DNA from: Lachnospiraceae bacterium
GTDB taxonomy: Bacteria; Bacillota; Clostridia; Lachnospirales; Lachnospiraceae
Assembly (NCBI GenBank): GCA_900199595.1
Contig: FZRB01000008.1
Location: 62,001 to 126,000, forward strand
Direction: 5' to 3'
Length of the DNA stretch: 64,000 bases
Of the stretch, positions 62,621-64,000 are shown in pieces; position 1 is the stretch's first letter; every line of letters starts with the position of its first letter. A model generated the notes under the pieces. That model made no database searches, was not told the DNA's origin, and saw only the letters and a list, made by a program, of their open reading frames with translations. A program made the position numbers and the translations under genes.

Positions 62621-63025
62621 TTAGATTGTTCTGTATCCTCTGCTGTTGAGACTTGCCTCTACCTCTGCGTAGCCTGAAACCTTGAGAACTGCAAGTGGGG
62701 TTTTTGAGTCACGGCTGTAGGATACATACAGATAATCTATATTGATGTTGCATATTCTTATGGTATCAAGAAGTGTGGTAAGACTTCCAACATCATCAGG
62801 TATCTCAACCCCGATAACCTTATCCAGCTTACACATATATCCGGCATCTGTCAGAATATCCAGAGCTCTCTCAGGTTCTGTAACAAGCATCCTGACTATA
62901 CCGAACTCAGCACTGTCGTTTGTTACTACGTTATAGATATCGATGCCTGCATCAGATACTGTCTTCGATACCTTAAGCATCGCGCCCTTTGCATTTTCTG
63001 TAAAAATAGATAATTGATTGATCAT
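62621..63025 (-). CDS. Tandem ACT-domain protein, first gene of the trp operon
   Basis: 134 aa with two ACT domains (about 1-68 and 70-134): MINQLSIFTENAKGAMLKV and GVEIPDDVGSLTTLLDTI have the glycine/leucine pattern of amino-acid-binding ACT folds. No enzyme domain is attached. It may sense tryptophan or another amino acid and modulate an enzyme or transcription. ATG at 63025 has AGGAGG 7 nt upstream; a longer frame runs to 63112 without such a signal. Lies directly under T-box control. Confidence 0.82.
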   Translation of the reverse strand: MINQLSIFTENAKGAMLKVSKTVSDAGIDIYNVVTNDSAEFGIVRMLVTEPERALDILTDAGYMCKLDKVIGVEIPDDVGSLTTLLDTIRICNINIDYLYVSYSRDSKTPLAVLKVSGYAEVEASLNSRGYRTI

Positions 63026-63095
63026 GATAAAACCTCCTGGATTGTTATTCGTATTCCGCTTTGCTCCATACTCATGATGCGTACTCGCAATATAC

Positions 63096-63195
63096 ATATG
63101 TGCTTCGCACATATTACGTTACAAAAAAATCTTTCTCCTGCATGCAAGCATGCAGAAAGATTTTCTTGTAACGCACATATGCACAGCATATGTGC
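63096..63195. repeat. Three back-to-back hairpins between T-box and ACT gene
   Basis: ATATGTGC-TTC-GCACATAT (63096-63114); a long stem (63117-63173) with CGTTACAA/TTGTAACG at its base and CTGCATGC-AA-GCATGCAG at the tip; GCACATATGC-ACA-GCATATGTGC (63173-63195). On the minus strand the long stem has an internal run of T in its distal arm, so it may work as an extra terminator. No ORF is convincing. Confidence 0.7.
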
Positions 63196-63213
63196 ATTGC
63201 TCGCTAAACACAC

Positions 63214-63256
63214 ATAAAGAAAGTCCCAGCAATCAAAAGTATTTGACTGCTGGGAC
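63214..63256 (-). terminator. T-box-regulated terminator
   Basis: GTCCCAGCA...TGCTGGGAC stem (63223-63256), then TTTCTTT on the minus strand. It follows the T-box sequence by 19 bp, the normal arrangement for tRNA-dependent antitermination. Confidence 0.88.
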
Positions 63257-63553
63257 AGGATTATTAAAATTATTCCTGCGGTGCCACCCGGCTTGGTGTA
63301 TAGAACACCCTCTTAACGCTTACTCAGTTACATAAAAAAGCCCTTGTTTCTTTTATAAGCTGAACTTTGTTAACGAAGATTCCCGCTCCGTCTCCCATAC
63401 TCAGTGCCCTGCACTATTTCAGGTCGCCCTCTGAAGTCCATTCGATAAAACACTTAACATCCGCCATCTCACCACCGGCGGTTCTCTGTAGAAAAGGAGG
63501 TCTCACCTACTTACTCTTCATCCTCGGTTTATAATTAGCTATTAAATTCGTAT
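63214..63553 (-). promoter_or_regulatory. T-box riboswitch (tRNA-Trp specific) of the trp operon
   Basis: On the minus strand the T-box GGGTGGCACCGCAGG (63275-63289), which pairs with the tRNA acceptor end, precedes the terminator at 63223-63256. Upstream in the Stem I region GAATGGACTTC offers a specifier codon TGG (63438-63440), tryptophan. AGTA near 63510 fits the Stem I motif. Uncharged tRNA-Trp should stabilise the antiterminator and turn on the ACT gene and trpEGDCFBA. The 5' limit is set from the predicted start site. Confidence 0.9.
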
Positions 63554-63559
63554 GGATGA

Positions 63560-63589
63560 ATACTACCACCCTGGCATATATCTTGTCAA
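63560..63589 (-). promoter_or_regulatory. Promoter of the T-box/trp operon
   Basis: -35 TTGACA (63584-63589), 18-bp spacer, extended -10 TGGTAGTAT (TAGTAT 63560-63565), minus strand. Confidence 0.75.
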
Positions 63590-63626
63590 TTATTTTTTCA
63601 CTTTCTTTAATAAACCATTCTGTTTG

Positions 63627-64000
63627 TTATTTCACACTGAAGAGCAGCTGTCCGTAGCTTGGGAATGGCCAGTCTTTCTGTGATGTAAGCATTTCTGCTT
63701 CATCAACATATTTACGAAGCTCTTCCATAGCCGGAAGCATATCGTCTCTTACATATGCAGATGAATCGAAAATGTCTTCCTTTGTTTTAAATACTGAGAG
63801 TACGTCCTCAAGCTTTGTAACTGATTCAAGTATTGCATCTGTGAGCTCTGAAAGTCTCTCCATTGTAGATACTTCATAATTGCATTTAACGTTTGAGCTT
63901 ACTTCTCTCATAAGCTTTGTTGTCTCAGCAAGTCTGAAGAGATATCTCTCGATTGCAGGAAGGTAATTCTTACGAACCATATCTACCATTGTAAGACCTT
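63627..64000 (-). CDS. glnN: Glutamine synthetase type III, C-terminal part
   Basis: The last 124 residues of a protein whose start is beyond the window. MVDMVRKNYLPAIERYL and the final DMLPAMEELRKYVDEAE...WPFPSYGQLLF match the C-terminal helical region of the large (about 700 aa) type III glutamine synthetases common in Clostridia and Bacteroidetes. It makes glutamine, the nitrogen donor used by TrpG. It is separated from the trp operon by the trp promoter. Confidence 0.85.
   Translation of the reverse strand, partial: GLTMVDMVRKNYLPAIERYLFRLAETTKLMREVSSNVKCNYEVSTMERLSELTDAILESVTKLEDVLSVFKTKEDIFDSSAYVRDDMLPAMEELRKYVDEAEMLTSQKDWPFPSYGQLLFSVK

Overview
The window looks like chromosome from a low-GC Firmicute of the Lachnospiraceae type (Butyrivibrio / Roseburia / Lachnospira relatives). 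The signs are strong Shine-Dalgarno sequences, a tRNA-Trp T-box leader, the C-terminus of a type III glutamine synthetase, a FeoB-associated Cys-rich mini-protein, VTC/DUF4956/Cthe_2159-like genes and many large sensory proteins. Genus is not settled. I see no rRNA, tRNA, transposase, prophage or CRISPR array.

Layout. 1-1.1 kb: 5' part of an FAD-dependent oxidoreductase gene with two matching operators around its promoter. 1.1-11.1 kb: a five-gene minus-strand signalling operon (Hpt protein; amino-acid permease fused to a hybrid histidine kinase; diguanylate cyclase with two solute-binding domains; 7TM-PAS hybrid kinase with a degenerate ATPase domain; FeoB-associated Cys-rich peptide). 11.2-16.5 kb: TetR/DUF998 pair, a beta-lactamase-fold hydrolase, an MFS drug-efflux-type transporter with a leader peptide and hairpins typical of attenuation, and a double-flavodoxin protein. 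16.5-17.0 kb: a gene-free tract made almost wholly of back-to-back hairpins.

17-34.5 kb: two diverged copies of one module (OmpR-type regulator, kinase, ABC ATPase, FtsX-type permease, secreted SxxK serine hydrolase), joined by a membrane ferredoxin-like gene and headed by a VanX-type D-Ala-D-Ala dipeptidase lipoprotein. This suggests a cell-wall stress or remodelling system. 34.7-38 kb (plus strand): a HExxH metalloprotease-like lipoprotein and an unusual exported tyrosine-phosphatase / cell-wall-repeat / transglutaminase fusion. 38-46.4 kb: a third paralogous kinase/regulator pair, a dual-dCache hybrid kinase with Hpt, and a REC-GGDEF-REC-HD-GYP protein. 46.5-51.3 kb: Cthe_2159-like lipoprotein, DUF4956, VTC-domain protein and a two-component system. 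51.5-55 kb: CHASE2-HD-GYP protein and FecR-domain protein.

55-63.6 kb: a complete tryptophan operon (ACT protein, trpE, G, D, C, F-GNAT fusion, B, A) under a Trp T-box, with a small two-TM gene after trpA. The window ends in glnN.

The genes fall into three functional blocks: nutrient/amino-acid sensing linked to cyclic-di-GMP turnover, envelope-stress sensing with peptidoglycan-active enzymes, and tryptophan synthesis. Dispersed hairpin repeats recur at gene ends throughout, and one of them includes the trpA stop codon.
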